NCBI GenBank assembly: GCA_937900135.1
Contig: CALCDJ010000054.1
Span: 1 to 40,437, forward strand
Length of the DNA: 40,437 nt
Direction: 5' to 3'
Origin: an uncultured Blautia sp.
GTDB lineage: Bacteria > Bacillota > Clostridia > Lachnospirales > Lachnospiraceae
A program made the translations under genes and the position numbers. Shown piece after piece: positions 32,604 through 38,855 of the stretch; the stretch's first letter is position 1, and every line of letters starts with the position of its first letter. The notes beneath the pieces were generated by a model. That model made no database searches, was not told the DNA's origin, and saw only the letters and a list, made by a program, of their open reading frames with translations.

Positions 32604-33257
32604 ATGAGATTAAGAAATATACCAGGAGCGAAGGACGCTATTTTGGAAAGCCAGTTCGTGATTCAAAAGCCAAAGGAAAAAAAAGGAAAATGGGAAACTG
32701 TTTTTCCGGAAAAACAGCCGATTCATATTGAGGTCGGTATGGGAAAAGGAAGATTTCTGATGGATATGGCAAAGTTTCATCCGGAAATCAATTATGTGGG
32801 AATTGAAATGTATGACAGCGTGCTTCTTCGTGCGCTGCAAAAAATGGAAGAAAAGGCGGAAGCAGGAGAGACACTTTCCAACTTGTATTTTATGAGGATT
32901 GATGCCCGGGAACTCCCGGAAATTTTTGAAAAAGGAGAAGTGGGGAAAATATACCTGAATTTTTCCGATCCGTGGCCGAAAGCGCGCCATGCTAAGCGCA
33001 GGCTCACTTCCAGAGAATTTCTTGCCAGATATAAGGAAATCCTGAAAGAAGACGGGAACGTGGAATTCAAAACGGATAACCGGGATTTATTTGATTTTTC
33101 GCTGGAAGAAGTACAGGAAGCAGGATGGGAACTTATGGGATATACCTTTGATCTTCACAAGGAAGAGAAGATGATGGAGGGAAACGTAATGACAGAATAT
33201 GAAGAAAAGTTTTCTTCTATGGGAAACCCCATTTGTAAGCTGATCTGCAGACCATAA
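32604..33257 (+). CDS. trmB: tRNA (guanine-N7-)-methyltransferase
   Basis: 217-aa SAM-dependent enzyme that makes m7G46 in the tRNA variable loop. The Rossmann motif is 'IHIEVGMGKGRFLMDMAKFHPEINYVGIEMYDSV', followed by the TrmB signature 'IYLNFSDPWPKARHAKRRLTSREFLARYKEIL' and 'NVEFKTDNRDLFDFSLEE'. The C-terminal 'TEYEEKFSSMGNPICKL' is also conserved. GCGGAGG lies eight bases before the ATG. Monocistronic, divergent from the V-ATPase operon and closed by a strong terminator. Confidence 0.95.
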   Translation: MRLRNIPGAKDAILESQFVIQKPKEKKGKWETVFPEKQPIHIEVGMGKGRFLMDMAKFHPEINYVGIEMYDSVLLRALQKMEEKAEAGETLSNLYFMRIDARELPEIFEKGEVGKIYLNFSDPWPKARHAKRRLTSREFLARYKEILKEDGNVEFKTDNRDLFDFSLEEVQEAGWELMGYTFDLHKEEKMMEGNVMTEYEEKFSSMGNPICKLICRP

Positions 33258-33263
33258 TGAAAG

Positions 33264-33304
33264 GCCGGTGTCAGACTCTGCACAGAGTCTGACACCGGCT
33301 TTTG
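33264..33304 (+). terminator. Terminator after trmB
   Basis: A perfect 15-bp stem, GCCGGTGTCAGACTC with its complement (33264-33278 and 33285-33299), is followed by TTTT. Confidence 0.9.
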
Positions 33305-33464
33305 TAATGACGGTATTTCAGAGAACAGACGTATTTATATAGGAAGAAAAATTTTGTGTCAGCCAGAGAAAGACGGGCATATACTGAAGTATAAAAGATG
33401 GGGAAAACCTTAGTTTGAAAGAAATTTCCAGTTATTCATTTCGGATGCCTGGGGAGGTGGGCTT

Positions 33465-33623
33465 TTGAAACGAAATAAGCAGCTTCAATCTCTGCTGACA
33501 CAGTTTGGGTATGAACATCGAAAGTTGGATGGTCAGTTTGCAAAAATTCAAAAAAATGCGGAAGAATTAAGTAAGATTCTCAATGAAATGGCGCCGTCTC
33601 GTGGGAAAAAACAAGAAAAATAA
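33465..33623 (+). CDS. Small 52-aa protein of unknown function (TTG start)
   Basis: A short frame missed by ATG-based calling. TTG at 33465 is preceded by a strong GGGGAGG (33451-33457) with seven bases spacing. The product is charged and probably helical ('KRNKQLQSLLTQFGYEHRK', then 'GQFAKIQKNAEELSKILNEM'), ending in a Lys-rich tail. It looks like a small coiled-coil protein with no signal peptide or membrane segment. It sits between trmB and the tRNA-Lys promoter, just outside the integrated element. No family is recognised; the ribosome binding site and the amphipathic pattern are the evidence. Confidence 0.5.
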   Translation: MKRNKQLQSLLTQFGYEHRKLDGQFAKIQKNAEELSKILNEMAPSRGKKQEK

Positions 33624-33652
33624 AAAAAAATAAAAAAATTATAAAAAAATCC

Positions 33653-33682
33653 TTGACTTTTGTATAGGGTATCGCTTATAAT
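33653..33682 (+). promoter_or_regulatory. tRNA-Lys promoter
   Basis: TTGACT (33653-33658), 18-bp spacer, perfect TATAAT (33677-33682), about 38 bases ahead of the tRNA. Confidence 0.8.
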
Positions 33683-33720
33683 ATCCCTTGCGTCGAGGAA
33701 ATACAGACAAAACTAAATAA

Positions 33721-33793
33721 GCGCCTTTAGCTCAGTTGGTAGAGCACCTGACTCTTAATCAGGGTGTCCAGGGTTCGAACCCCTGAAGGCGCA
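33721..33793 (+). tRNA. tRNA-Lys (anticodon CUU)
   Basis: Full cloverleaf: acceptor GCGCCTT/AAGGCGC, D-arm GCTC...GAGC, anticodon stem CCTGA/TCAGG with loop CTCTTAA (anticodon CTT, reads AAG), variable loop GTGTC and T-arm CAGGG-TTCGAAC-CCCTG. The discriminator base is A and CCA is not encoded. The 3' half is duplicated at 36291, marking it as the integration site of the downstream element. Confidence 0.97.
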
Positions 33794-33801
33794 TAGAAAA
33801 G

Positions 33802-33847
33802 CACTGTTTTTGCGGACAACGTGATTGCCGCGGGAGCGGTGTTTTTT
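33802..33847 (+). terminator. Terminator behind tRNA-Lys
   Basis: CACTG/CGGTG outer stem (33802-33806 with 33837-33841) and GCGG/CCGC inner stem (33812-33815 with 33828-33831) are followed by TTTTTT. Confidence 0.65.
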
Positions 33848-33904
33848 GATTTTTGCCAATAACAGAAAATCAGGGTGTCCAGAAAAAAGAGAAAGGACAT
33901 ATAG

Positions 33905-33942
33905 CTTCTGCCCTTATGGGAATATTCCCATAAGGGCAGAAG
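33905..33942. repeat. Perfect 38-bp palindrome next to the integrase gene
   Basis: Two 19-base arms, CTTCTGCCCTTATGGGAAT and its exact complement, abut without a loop. The integrase stop codon is five bases away. It recurs at 36447-36484 within the right copy of the long repeat. It could end recombinase transcription or be a recombination-protein site. Confidence 0.7.
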
Positions 33943-33946
33943 GTGT

Positions 33947-34918
33947 CTATGGATATTTTTTGAAAAAAACAGGATCAAGTTGATATATATCAGTATTTAG
34001 AAGTTGAGATTGCTGAGCAAGATGAATATACATTCTGGTAACTGTATAATCAGAATGTCCCATAAGAAGGCGAAGCATCTCAATATTTCCACCACCACAA
34101 ATATAAGAAGTAGCGAAAGTATGACGGCACAAGTGAGGATAAATTCGATTCACACCGGATTTCACTTTGATTCGAGCAAAAAGCTGCTTAATTACATTAT
34201 GATTAATAGCAGTCTGACCTTTCATCTGTAAAAAAACAAATGATTTTCCAGGAAGATTTGTATAATTCCTATATACGACACAATATTTCATTAAATTAAC
34301 TTTTAGTCTGGGACAAAGAATAACAAGGCGAGTTTTCGCACCTTTTCCTTTATATATCTGAATGATATTTTTATCAAAAAGCAGATCACAAAATCTAAGA
34401 TTGATAACTTCCGAAGAACGGAGCCCAGCATCCAACATAATATGAAAAATACACCAATTTCTAAGTCCAAGCTCTGTTTTAAGATTAAAAATACGATCAA
34501 TATCGCGTACTTCATTCTGATAAAGAGGGATAATCTCACCAGAATCTTGTTTAGGAAGTTTCACTCTATAAGTGAAATCAATATCTGAATAGTCATTCTC
34601 CTTGCAAAATCGAGCGAAAACTTTAATTGATCTGGCATAAGTACGAATGCTAGTTGCAGATAAGGGTTCATTTGATGGAAGAAGAAAAGGATGTTGATAA
34701 AATTTAGGCCTTTTTCTCAAATATTTAATATAGTTTGAAAAGATCTCTCTTGTAATTTCTGTACATTTTATTTCAACCACAGACTTACCAAAGCAATCAG
34801 AACAATAATTAAAAAAATTAGTCAAATTTTCCTCATAGTACAATAGCGTTTTTGCAGAACAAGAAGTTTCTCTGTCTGCCATAAAAATATGATATGCTTG
34901 TTGTAATGAAATTTCCAT
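33947..34918 (-). CDS. Tyrosine recombinase (integrase) of the tRNA-Lys element
   Basis: 323-aa phage-type integrase/XerD-like recombinase. The N-terminal SAM-like DNA-binding domain spans about 1-115. Catalytic residues are Arg167 ('MLDAGLRSSEVINL'), a Lys in the 'YKGKGAKTR' beta hairpin, His262-x2-Arg265 ('PHLCRHTFATSY'), His288 and the nucleophile Tyr297 ('LMGHSDYTVTRMYIHL'), so the active site is complete. It lies beside the tRNA att site and is transcribed towards it. It is last in a leftward pair with the 111-aa gene. AT-rich codon use differs from the neighbouring housekeeping genes. Confidence 0.92.
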   Translation of the reverse strand: MEISLQQAYHIFMADRETSCSAKTLLYYEENLTNFFNYCSDCFGKSVVEIKCTEITREIFSNYIKYLRKRPKFYQHPFLLPSNEPLSATSIRTYARSIKVFARFCKENDYSDIDFTYRVKLPKQDSGEIIPLYQNEVRDIDRIFNLKTELGLRNWCIFHIMLDAGLRSSEVINLRFCDLLFDKNIIQIYKGKGAKTRLVILCPRLKVNLMKYCVVYRNYTNLPGKSFVFLQMKGQTAINHNVIKQLFARIKVKSGVNRIYPHLCRHTFATSYICGGGNIEMLRLLMGHSDYTVTRMYIHLAQQSQLLNTDIYQLDPVFFKKYP

Positions 34919-35023
34919 GTAAACCTCCTTTGTATCTCATTTTTTCTGCAGTAAGTTCCGGATCAGAAAGCTGCAGCCTTTAAAGTGAGATACACATTTT
35001 TGCTTGAACAATCAGAAAAAGTA

Positions 35024-35359
35024 TCATATAATGTCAGTAGATACTTCACCAGTATTGATATTTAAGATCTCATACTCATGAGTAACATCACTAACATAAG
35101 TTTCCGCCAGTTCACTCGCATTGAATTGGCGGGCTTTTTTCTGTTTATAGCGATAAGCATCATGAATATCATTATCATTCAACTGACAAAGTGCTTCTAC
35201 ACAATCCTGAATCACAGTATCCTGGTTGATTCCCCTGGTATAAATTCCCAAAGTAACAGCTGCGTTGATCACACGCTTTTTCATTATGTCACTATTTAAC
35301 TTACGACAATATTGTCTAATCAGTTTAACGTCTTTATTCCGAACATTCACATCTACCAT
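35024..35359 (-). CDS. Unknown 111-aa protein of the integrative element
   Basis: No family is recognised. The start at 35359 (MVDVNVRNKDVKLI) follows GGAGCTGTAAA; a longer frame to 35440 lacks a site. The protein is soluble and mixed in charge, with predicted helices ('KLIRQYCRKLNSDIMKKRVINAAVTLG', 'YRYKQKKARQFNASELAETYV'). It is the first gene behind the strong leftward promoter at 35520-35548, ahead of the integrase. That position is often held by an excisionase or recombination-directionality factor, but no excisionase helix-turn-helix can be shown here. Confidence 0.6.
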   Translation of the reverse strand: MVDVNVRNKDVKLIRQYCRKLNSDIMKKRVINAAVTLGIYTRGINQDTVIQDCVEALCQLNDNDIHDAYRYKQKKARQFNASELAETYVSDVTHEYEILNINTGEVSTDII

Positions 35360-35519
35360 TTTACAGCTCCGCAGGGCTGACCAGAAAGCACAAAGATCCC
35401 TCCGGGATTTATTACAACCTCCCAATAAAAAACTGCACAAAAATATTTGCCTTAAAATTTAATCAATGGTAAAATTAAATATTAAATATAGTGAAAAGGT
35501 ATCACTTTTTACAATTTTG

Positions 35520-35572
35520 ATTATAGTCCACAAACGAAAACTTGTCAATAGAAAAAGACTACAAACGAAAAC
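35520..35572 (-). promoter_or_regulatory. Leftward consensus promoter with paired operator repeats
   Basis: Minus-strand TTGACA (35543-35548), 17-bp spacer and TATAAT (35520-35525): a full consensus promoter towards the 111-aa gene and integrase. The 12-bp direct repeat ACAAACGAAAAC occurs at 35530-35541, exactly in the spacer, and at 35561-35572, 31 bp away (about three helical turns) and next to the repressor gene's ribosome binding site. These are the likely operators of the divergent repressor. Confidence 0.7.
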
Positions 35573-35592
35573 ATTTTTCGGAGGGAAATAAT

Positions 35593-35946
35593 ATGTTAGA
35601 TGCTGTTGAAATAGGAAAACGGATAAAAGAGAAACAATTAGAACACAAATATAAACAAAAAGAAATCATTGAAAAGACAGGGATTTCAAAGGCTGCAATA
35701 AGTAATTATATTAACGGAAGCAGGGTACCAGATACAGAAGCAATATTAAAATTAAGTATAACTTTAGAAACAAGTATAGAATGGCTATTAACAGGAAAGT
35801 CCATAAATGAAAACTTTTCTACAGAAGAAGAAAAAGCTATAATAGAAGCATACAAAAAAGCAGATCCAGCAATTAAGATTGCTACAAAAAAATTATTAGA
35901 TGTAGAATTAAATTCGGAAAAATCATTAAATTCTCAAGTAGGATAA
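35593..35946 (+). CDS. Cro/CI-type (XRE) repressor of the integrative element
   Basis: 117-aa protein with an N-terminal helix-turn-helix, residues about 5-60: 'IGKRIKEKQLEHKYKQKEIIEKTGISKAAISNYINGSRVPDTEAILKLSITLETSIEWLLTG'. The ~50-residue tail is charged and helical and may dimerise. There is no peptidase domain, so it is not a LexA-like self-cleaving repressor. GGAGGGAAATAAT precedes the ATG at 35593. Divergent from the 111-aa gene/integrase, it most likely controls their promoter through the two 12-bp repeats. The next gene starts two bases after its stop, so repressor and membrane protein are co-expressed. Confidence 0.87.
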   Translation: MLDAVEIGKRIKEKQLEHKYKQKEIIEKTGISKAAISNYINGSRVPDTEAILKLSITLETSIEWLLTGKSINENFSTEEEKAIIEAYKKADPAIKIATKKLLDVELNSEKSLNSQVG

Positions 35947-35947
35947 A

Positions 35948-36286
35948 ATGAGGGGGAAAATGAAAAAGAAAAATCATTTTTTGGATGAAACCATAAAAAG
36001 AACCAAAATTGAAAATGCACAGAAAGAAGCCAGAGATATTTATAATTATAACGAATGGAAAAATAGCCATGACAGAATGGTTGATCATGAGCTTCGGAAA
36101 TTAAATAGGAAAATAGTAAATCCTGGTAAAGCAATTATGGTTGGGATTTTACTTGCAATTTTAATATATATTTTTATTATTTTAATAAATAATGATATCA
36201 ATACAATTCAGATTGCTTTGGAAGAAATAAAAGATCATTTGGAAGAGATCGGAAAAATTTTATTAGAATTATCTACTATAAAATAA
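35948..36286 (+). CDS. Small membrane protein of the element, copy 1
   Basis: 112 aa from ATG 35948, or 108 from ATG 35960, which is where similarity to copy 2 begins. A charged, helical N-terminal region (about 55 residues) is followed by one membrane helix ('GKAIMVGILLAILIYIFIILIN') and an amphipathic ~35-residue tail ('TIQIALEEIKDHLEEIGKILLELSTIK'). No family recognised. Translationally coupled to the repressor (TAA-A-ATG). The layout recalls small phage or plasmid membrane proteins for exclusion, signalling or toxicity, but nothing in the sequence proves a role. A paralogue lies 590 bp downstream. Confidence 0.65.
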   Translation: MRGKMKKKNHFLDETIKRTKIENAQKEARDIYNYNEWKNSHDRMVDHELRKLNRKIVNPGKAIMVGILLAILIYIFIILINNDINTIQIALEEIKDHLEEIGKILLELSTIK

Positions 36287-36290
36287 AAAA

Positions 36291-36509
36291 TGACTCTTAA
36301 TCAGGGTGTCCAGGGTTCGAACCCCTGAAGGCGCATAGAAAAGCACTGTTTTTGCGGACAACGTGATTGCCGCGGGAGCGGTGTTTTTTGATTTTTGCCA
36401 ATAACAGAAAATCAGGGTGTCCAGAAAAAAGAGAAAGGACATATAGCTTCTGCCCTTATGGGAATATTCCCATAAGGGCAGAAGGTGTCTATGGATATTT
36501 TTTGAAAAA
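36291..36509 (+). repeat. 219-bp direct repeat, right copy (att region)
   Basis: Same sequence as 33749-33967: tRNA-Lys 3' half without its 5' half, the terminator, the 38-bp palindrome (36447-36484) and the last bases of an integrase gene. It marks the junction of the two element units. Confidence 0.92.
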
Positions 36510-36549
36510 CAAGTGATTTTCAATGAAAACTTTTCTATAGAAGAAGAAA
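36489..36549. pseudogene. Fused remnants of integrase and repressor genes in the deleted copy
   Basis: 36489-36509 equals the last codons of the integrase (minus strand). After about 12 unmatched bases, 36522-36549 matches 35806-35833 of the repressor gene with one change. The roughly 1.8 kb normally between these points is missing, and the fragment runs straight into the second membrane-protein gene. Confidence 0.7.
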
Positions 36550-36876
36550 ATGAAAAAGAAAAATCATTTTTTGGATGAAACCATAAAAAGAACCAAAATT
36601 GAAAATGCACAGAAAGAAGCCAGAGATATTTATAACTATAATCAATGGAAAGATTGCCATGACAGAATGGTTGACCAGGAGCTTCGGAAATTAAACAGAA
36701 AAGCAGTAAGTCCTGGTAAGGCAATTATAATCGGGATTTTGCTGGCGTTTCTCATAGAGGTTTTTATTATTTTAATAAATAATGATATTAATACAATTGG
36801 GATTGCCTTGGAAGGAATAAAGGATCATTTGAGAGAGATTGGAAAAATCTTATTAGAACTATCTACTATAAAATAA
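36550..36876 (+). CDS. Small membrane protein of the element, copy 2
   Basis: 108-aa paralogue of the protein at 35948-36286, with the same layout of charged N-terminus, one membrane helix ('GKAIIIGILLAFLIEVFIILIN') and amphipathic tail. Fourteen of 108 residues differ, several of them radical (Tyr to Glu in the helix, Glu to Gly and Glu to Arg in the tail). The first 86 nucleotides are identical to copy 1 and the differences start only afterwards. There is no clear Shine-Dalgarno other than AGAAGAAGAAA, and its original upstream gene is deleted, so expression is uncertain. Confidence 0.6.
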   Translation: MKKKNHFLDETIKRTKIENAQKEARDIYNYNQWKDCHDRMVDQELRKLNRKAVSPGKAIIIGILLAFLIEVFIILINNDINTIGIALEGIKDHLREIGKILLELSTIK

Positions 36877-36939
36877 AAAAGGATTCTTGAGCAGGATGTT
36901 CATGGCAGTCTGCATCTGCGCGCAAAGCGGAATAAGTTC

Positions 36940-36980
36940 ATTAAGGATTTAGGAAGTTCGAGGCGGACTTGTCCGCTTTT
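36940..36980 (+). repeat. Dispersed intergenic repeat, copy 2, ending as a terminator
   Basis: It begins ATTAAGGATTTAG and ends GCGGACTTGTCCGC-TTTTT. The GCGGA/TCCGC hairpin with its T-tract (36963-36981) can end transcription leaving the element. It matches 6149-6188 closely. Confidence 0.55.
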
Positions 36981-37037
36981 TATTAACAATTAACAGGGAT
37001 AAAAAGAAGGAGGGCCGGGCTAAAAAGCCCGGCGAGT

Positions 37038-37157
37038 ATGAAAAAGAAAAAGTTTTATTTGGTGGCGATAGGATTTCCGCCAACCAATCAATCTATAGAA
37101 AAAAGCGTTTGCTTTATTTGCTTATTACTATACCGGGAAATTGTGATGGAAGTGTGA
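37038..37157 (+). CDS. Candidate 39-aa small protein with a hairpin in its ribosome-binding spacer
   Basis: Unrecognised 39-codon frame (MKKKKFYLVAIGFPP..., ending LLLYREIVMEV). The Shine-Dalgarno AAGGAGG (37007-37013) is 24 bases from the ATG, normally too far. The intervening perfect hairpin GCCGGGCT-AAAA-AGCCCGGC (37014-37033) would bring it to about four bases. Translation is therefore possible but unproven; the alternative is that the hairpin is simply a structural element and the frame is chance. Confidence 0.25.
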   Translation: MKKKKFYLVAIGFPPTNQSIEKSVCFICLLLYREIVMEV

Positions 37158-37375
37158 GTAAGTTTTGAAAAAAACGTGATGGATTTCTAAAAAACTTATA
37201 AACACGTATATGAAATATTTTTCAAAAGATATATACAAAAGCCTAAAATCTGTTGAGATTTCGTCGAGATGCTGTATGGAAATCTGAATAAAAAGGTGTA
37301 TAATATGAATAAAACAGCTGTTTAAACAATAGAACAAGAATACAGGAGAAGAGAACAAAGGGGTGGAGAGAAACA

Positions 37376-38722
37376 GTGAAAGAAGAAAGAAAGCAATATT
37401 TATTCAGTAATCAGGATTTAAAACGGCTGATTATTCCCCTGTTTATTGAACAGTTTCTGGCAATTTTTGTAGGGCTTGCCGATTCCATTATGGTTGCTTC
37501 GGTAGGAGAAACTGCAGTTTCAGCAGTATCTCTGATAGATACAATTATGGTGCTTTTGATTAATATTTTTACAGCGTTTGCAACAGGCGGTGCAATTGTG
37601 GCAGGACAGGCGCTTGGAAGACGGCGGCAGGAGGAGGGATGTGAGGCAGTAGAACAGACCCTTCTTTTTTCTACCATCTTTTCTGTTGTTATAATGGGAC
37701 TGGTTTATGCAGGAAAATGGTGGATTCTTCATGTGGTATTTGGAAAAATCGAACCGTCGGTTATGGCAAACTGTAATACATACCTTCTCATAGTGACAGC
37801 GTCCATACCTTTTCTTGCAATCTATAACGTGGGTGCAGCCATGTATCGTGCAATGGGAGATTCCAAAACACCCATGAAAATGTCCCTGGTTATGAATGGA
37901 ATGAACCTTGTAGGAAATGCGATTCTTTTGTATGGAATGGGATTCGGGGTGGAAGGCGCTGCAATTCCAACAACCATTTCCAGAGCCTTTGGCGGCGTAT
38001 GGATGCTTTTTTGCATTCGGAAGCCAAATCATGAGCTATATGCACGGACACTTTTGGGGATTCGTCTGAAAAAGCACGTATTAAAGAAAATTCTTCATCT
38101 GGGAATTCCCTATAGTCTGGAAAACAGTATGTTCCAGCTTGGCAAAATTCTGGTTCTCAGTCTGGTATCTGGTTTTGGAACTGCTTCAATTGCAGCTAAT
38201 GCAGTTGCCAACAGTGTTTGTAACTTTGCAATCCTGGGCGGTATGTCTATGGGATACGCGTTATCAGCAGTTAGCGCACAGTGTGTGGGCGCAGGGGACT
38301 ATGAGCAGGTACGTTATTATACGAGAAAAATTATGAAGCTTTCTTATGCGGGCTTGTTTTTGATGAATGCGATAATTGTTCTGGCATTGCCGGTTATTAC
38401 CAGAGTTTATAATTTGTCCGTGGAAACAGGAATCATGGCAGAAGAAATCATTATTTACCATGCGATTTGTGCAGTCCTGACCTGGGCGCCGGCCTTTACC
38501 TTACCAAATACACTTCGTGCAGCAAATGATGTAGGCTTTTGTATGTGGGTATCCATTGGTTCTATGTGGATATTCCGAATTGGCTTCAGCTATATTCTGG
38601 CAAAATTCATGGGAATGGGTGTGTTCGGAGTATGGGTTGCAATGACCATTGACTGGGTGGTGAGGACCGTCTTTTTCTGGGTCCGTTACCGGAGTCATAA
38701 GTGGGAAAAGAAAAAGATTTAA
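37376..38722 (+). CDS. MATE-family efflux transporter
   Basis: 448-aa multidrug/toxin-extrusion type membrane protein with about twelve hydrophobic segments in two homologous halves. Typical N-terminal features are 'LIIPLFIEQFLAIFVGLADSIMVASVGETAVSAVSLID', 'AFATGGAIVAGQALGRRRQEE' and 'AMYRAMGDSKTPMKMSLVMNGMNLVGNAILLYGMGFGVEGAAIPTTISR'. It probably exports an organic cation or other small molecule by Na+ or H+ antiport; the substrate is unknown. It starts with GTG, preceded by GGTGGAGAGAAACA. Monocistronic, closed by a terminator at 38732-38770. Confidence 0.9.
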   Translation: MKEERKQYLFSNQDLKRLIIPLFIEQFLAIFVGLADSIMVASVGETAVSAVSLIDTIMVLLINIFTAFATGGAIVAGQALGRRRQEEGCEAVEQTLLFSTIFSVVIMGLVYAGKWWILHVVFGKIEPSVMANCNTYLLIVTASIPFLAIYNVGAAMYRAMGDSKTPMKMSLVMNGMNLVGNAILLYGMGFGVEGAAIPTTISRAFGGVWMLFCIRKPNHELYARTLLGIRLKKHVLKKILHLGIPYSLENSMFQLGKILVLSLVSGFGTASIAANAVANSVCNFAILGGMSMGYALSAVSAQCVGAGDYEQVRYYTRKIMKLSYAGLFLMNAIIVLALPVITRVYNLSVETGIMAEEIIIYHAICAVLTWAPAFTLPNTLRAANDVGFCMWVSIGSMWIFRIGFSYILAKFMGMGVFGVWVAMTIDWVVRTVFFWVRYRSHKWEKKKI

Positions 38723-38731
38723 AGGTTTTAA

Positions 38732-38770
38732 GAATTTTGGCAGAAAAAAATTGCTTCCTGCAAAATTTTT
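38732..38770 (+). terminator. Terminator after the MATE gene
   Basis: AATTTTGGCAG and CTGCAAAATT arms pair with one bulge and are followed by a short T-run. Confidence 0.6.
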
Positions 38771-38772
38771 AG

Positions 38773-38801
38773 TTGTCAAATGGAAAAGCCTCGATTATAA
38801 T
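38773..38801 (+). promoter_or_regulatory. guaA promoter
   Basis: TTGTCA (38773-38778), 17-bp spacer, perfect TATAAT (38796-38801). The roughly 45-base leader shows no purine riboswitch. Confidence 0.8.
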
Positions 38802-38855
38802 GTAGAACATATTTCAGAAATCGTACTCTGTTAATCGTAACGAGGAGGCAAAAAA

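Larger units (their letters stand above)
33749..33967 (+). repeat. 219-bp direct repeat, left copy (att region)
   Basis: It starts in the tRNA-Lys anticodon arm, covers the tRNA 3' half, its terminator and a 38-bp palindrome, and ends inside the last codons of the integrase. It appears identical to 36291-36509, with a period of 2542 bp. Confidence 0.92.
33749..36884. mobile_element. Small integrative element in tRNA-Lys, with a tandem deleted copy
   Basis: Unit 1 (33749-36290) carries a tyrosine recombinase, a 111-aa unknown protein, a divergent Cro/CI-type repressor and a one-helix membrane protein, bounded by direct repeats of the tRNA 3' half. Unit 2 (36291-about 36884) begins with the same 219 bp, retains only the ends of the recombinase and a scrap of the repressor gene, and carries a second membrane-protein gene. 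The DNA is clearly more AT-rich than its surroundings. No replication, conjugation or capsid genes are present, so it is either a minimal satellite-like element or the residue of a larger one. Confidence 0.8.
36877..37375. other. Gene-poor stretch between the element and the MATE gene
   Basis: About 500 bp. It holds a possible degenerate right att end (36884-36908), the second copy of a dispersed repeat (36940-36980) and a small frame with a hairpin-bearing leader (37007-37157). A -10-like TATAAT (37299-37304) ahead of the MATE gene has no convincing -35. Nothing else was recognised. Confidence 0.5.

Noticed and set aside
33727..33978. 83-codon frame overlapping tRNA-Lys on the minus strand (and its copy at 36269-36724)
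   Set aside because: It only reflects the tRNA and duplicated flank; no ribosome binding site.
38802..38855. Purine riboswitch ahead of guaA
   Set aside because: The leader is only about 45-50 bases and lacks the aptamer's conserved loops.
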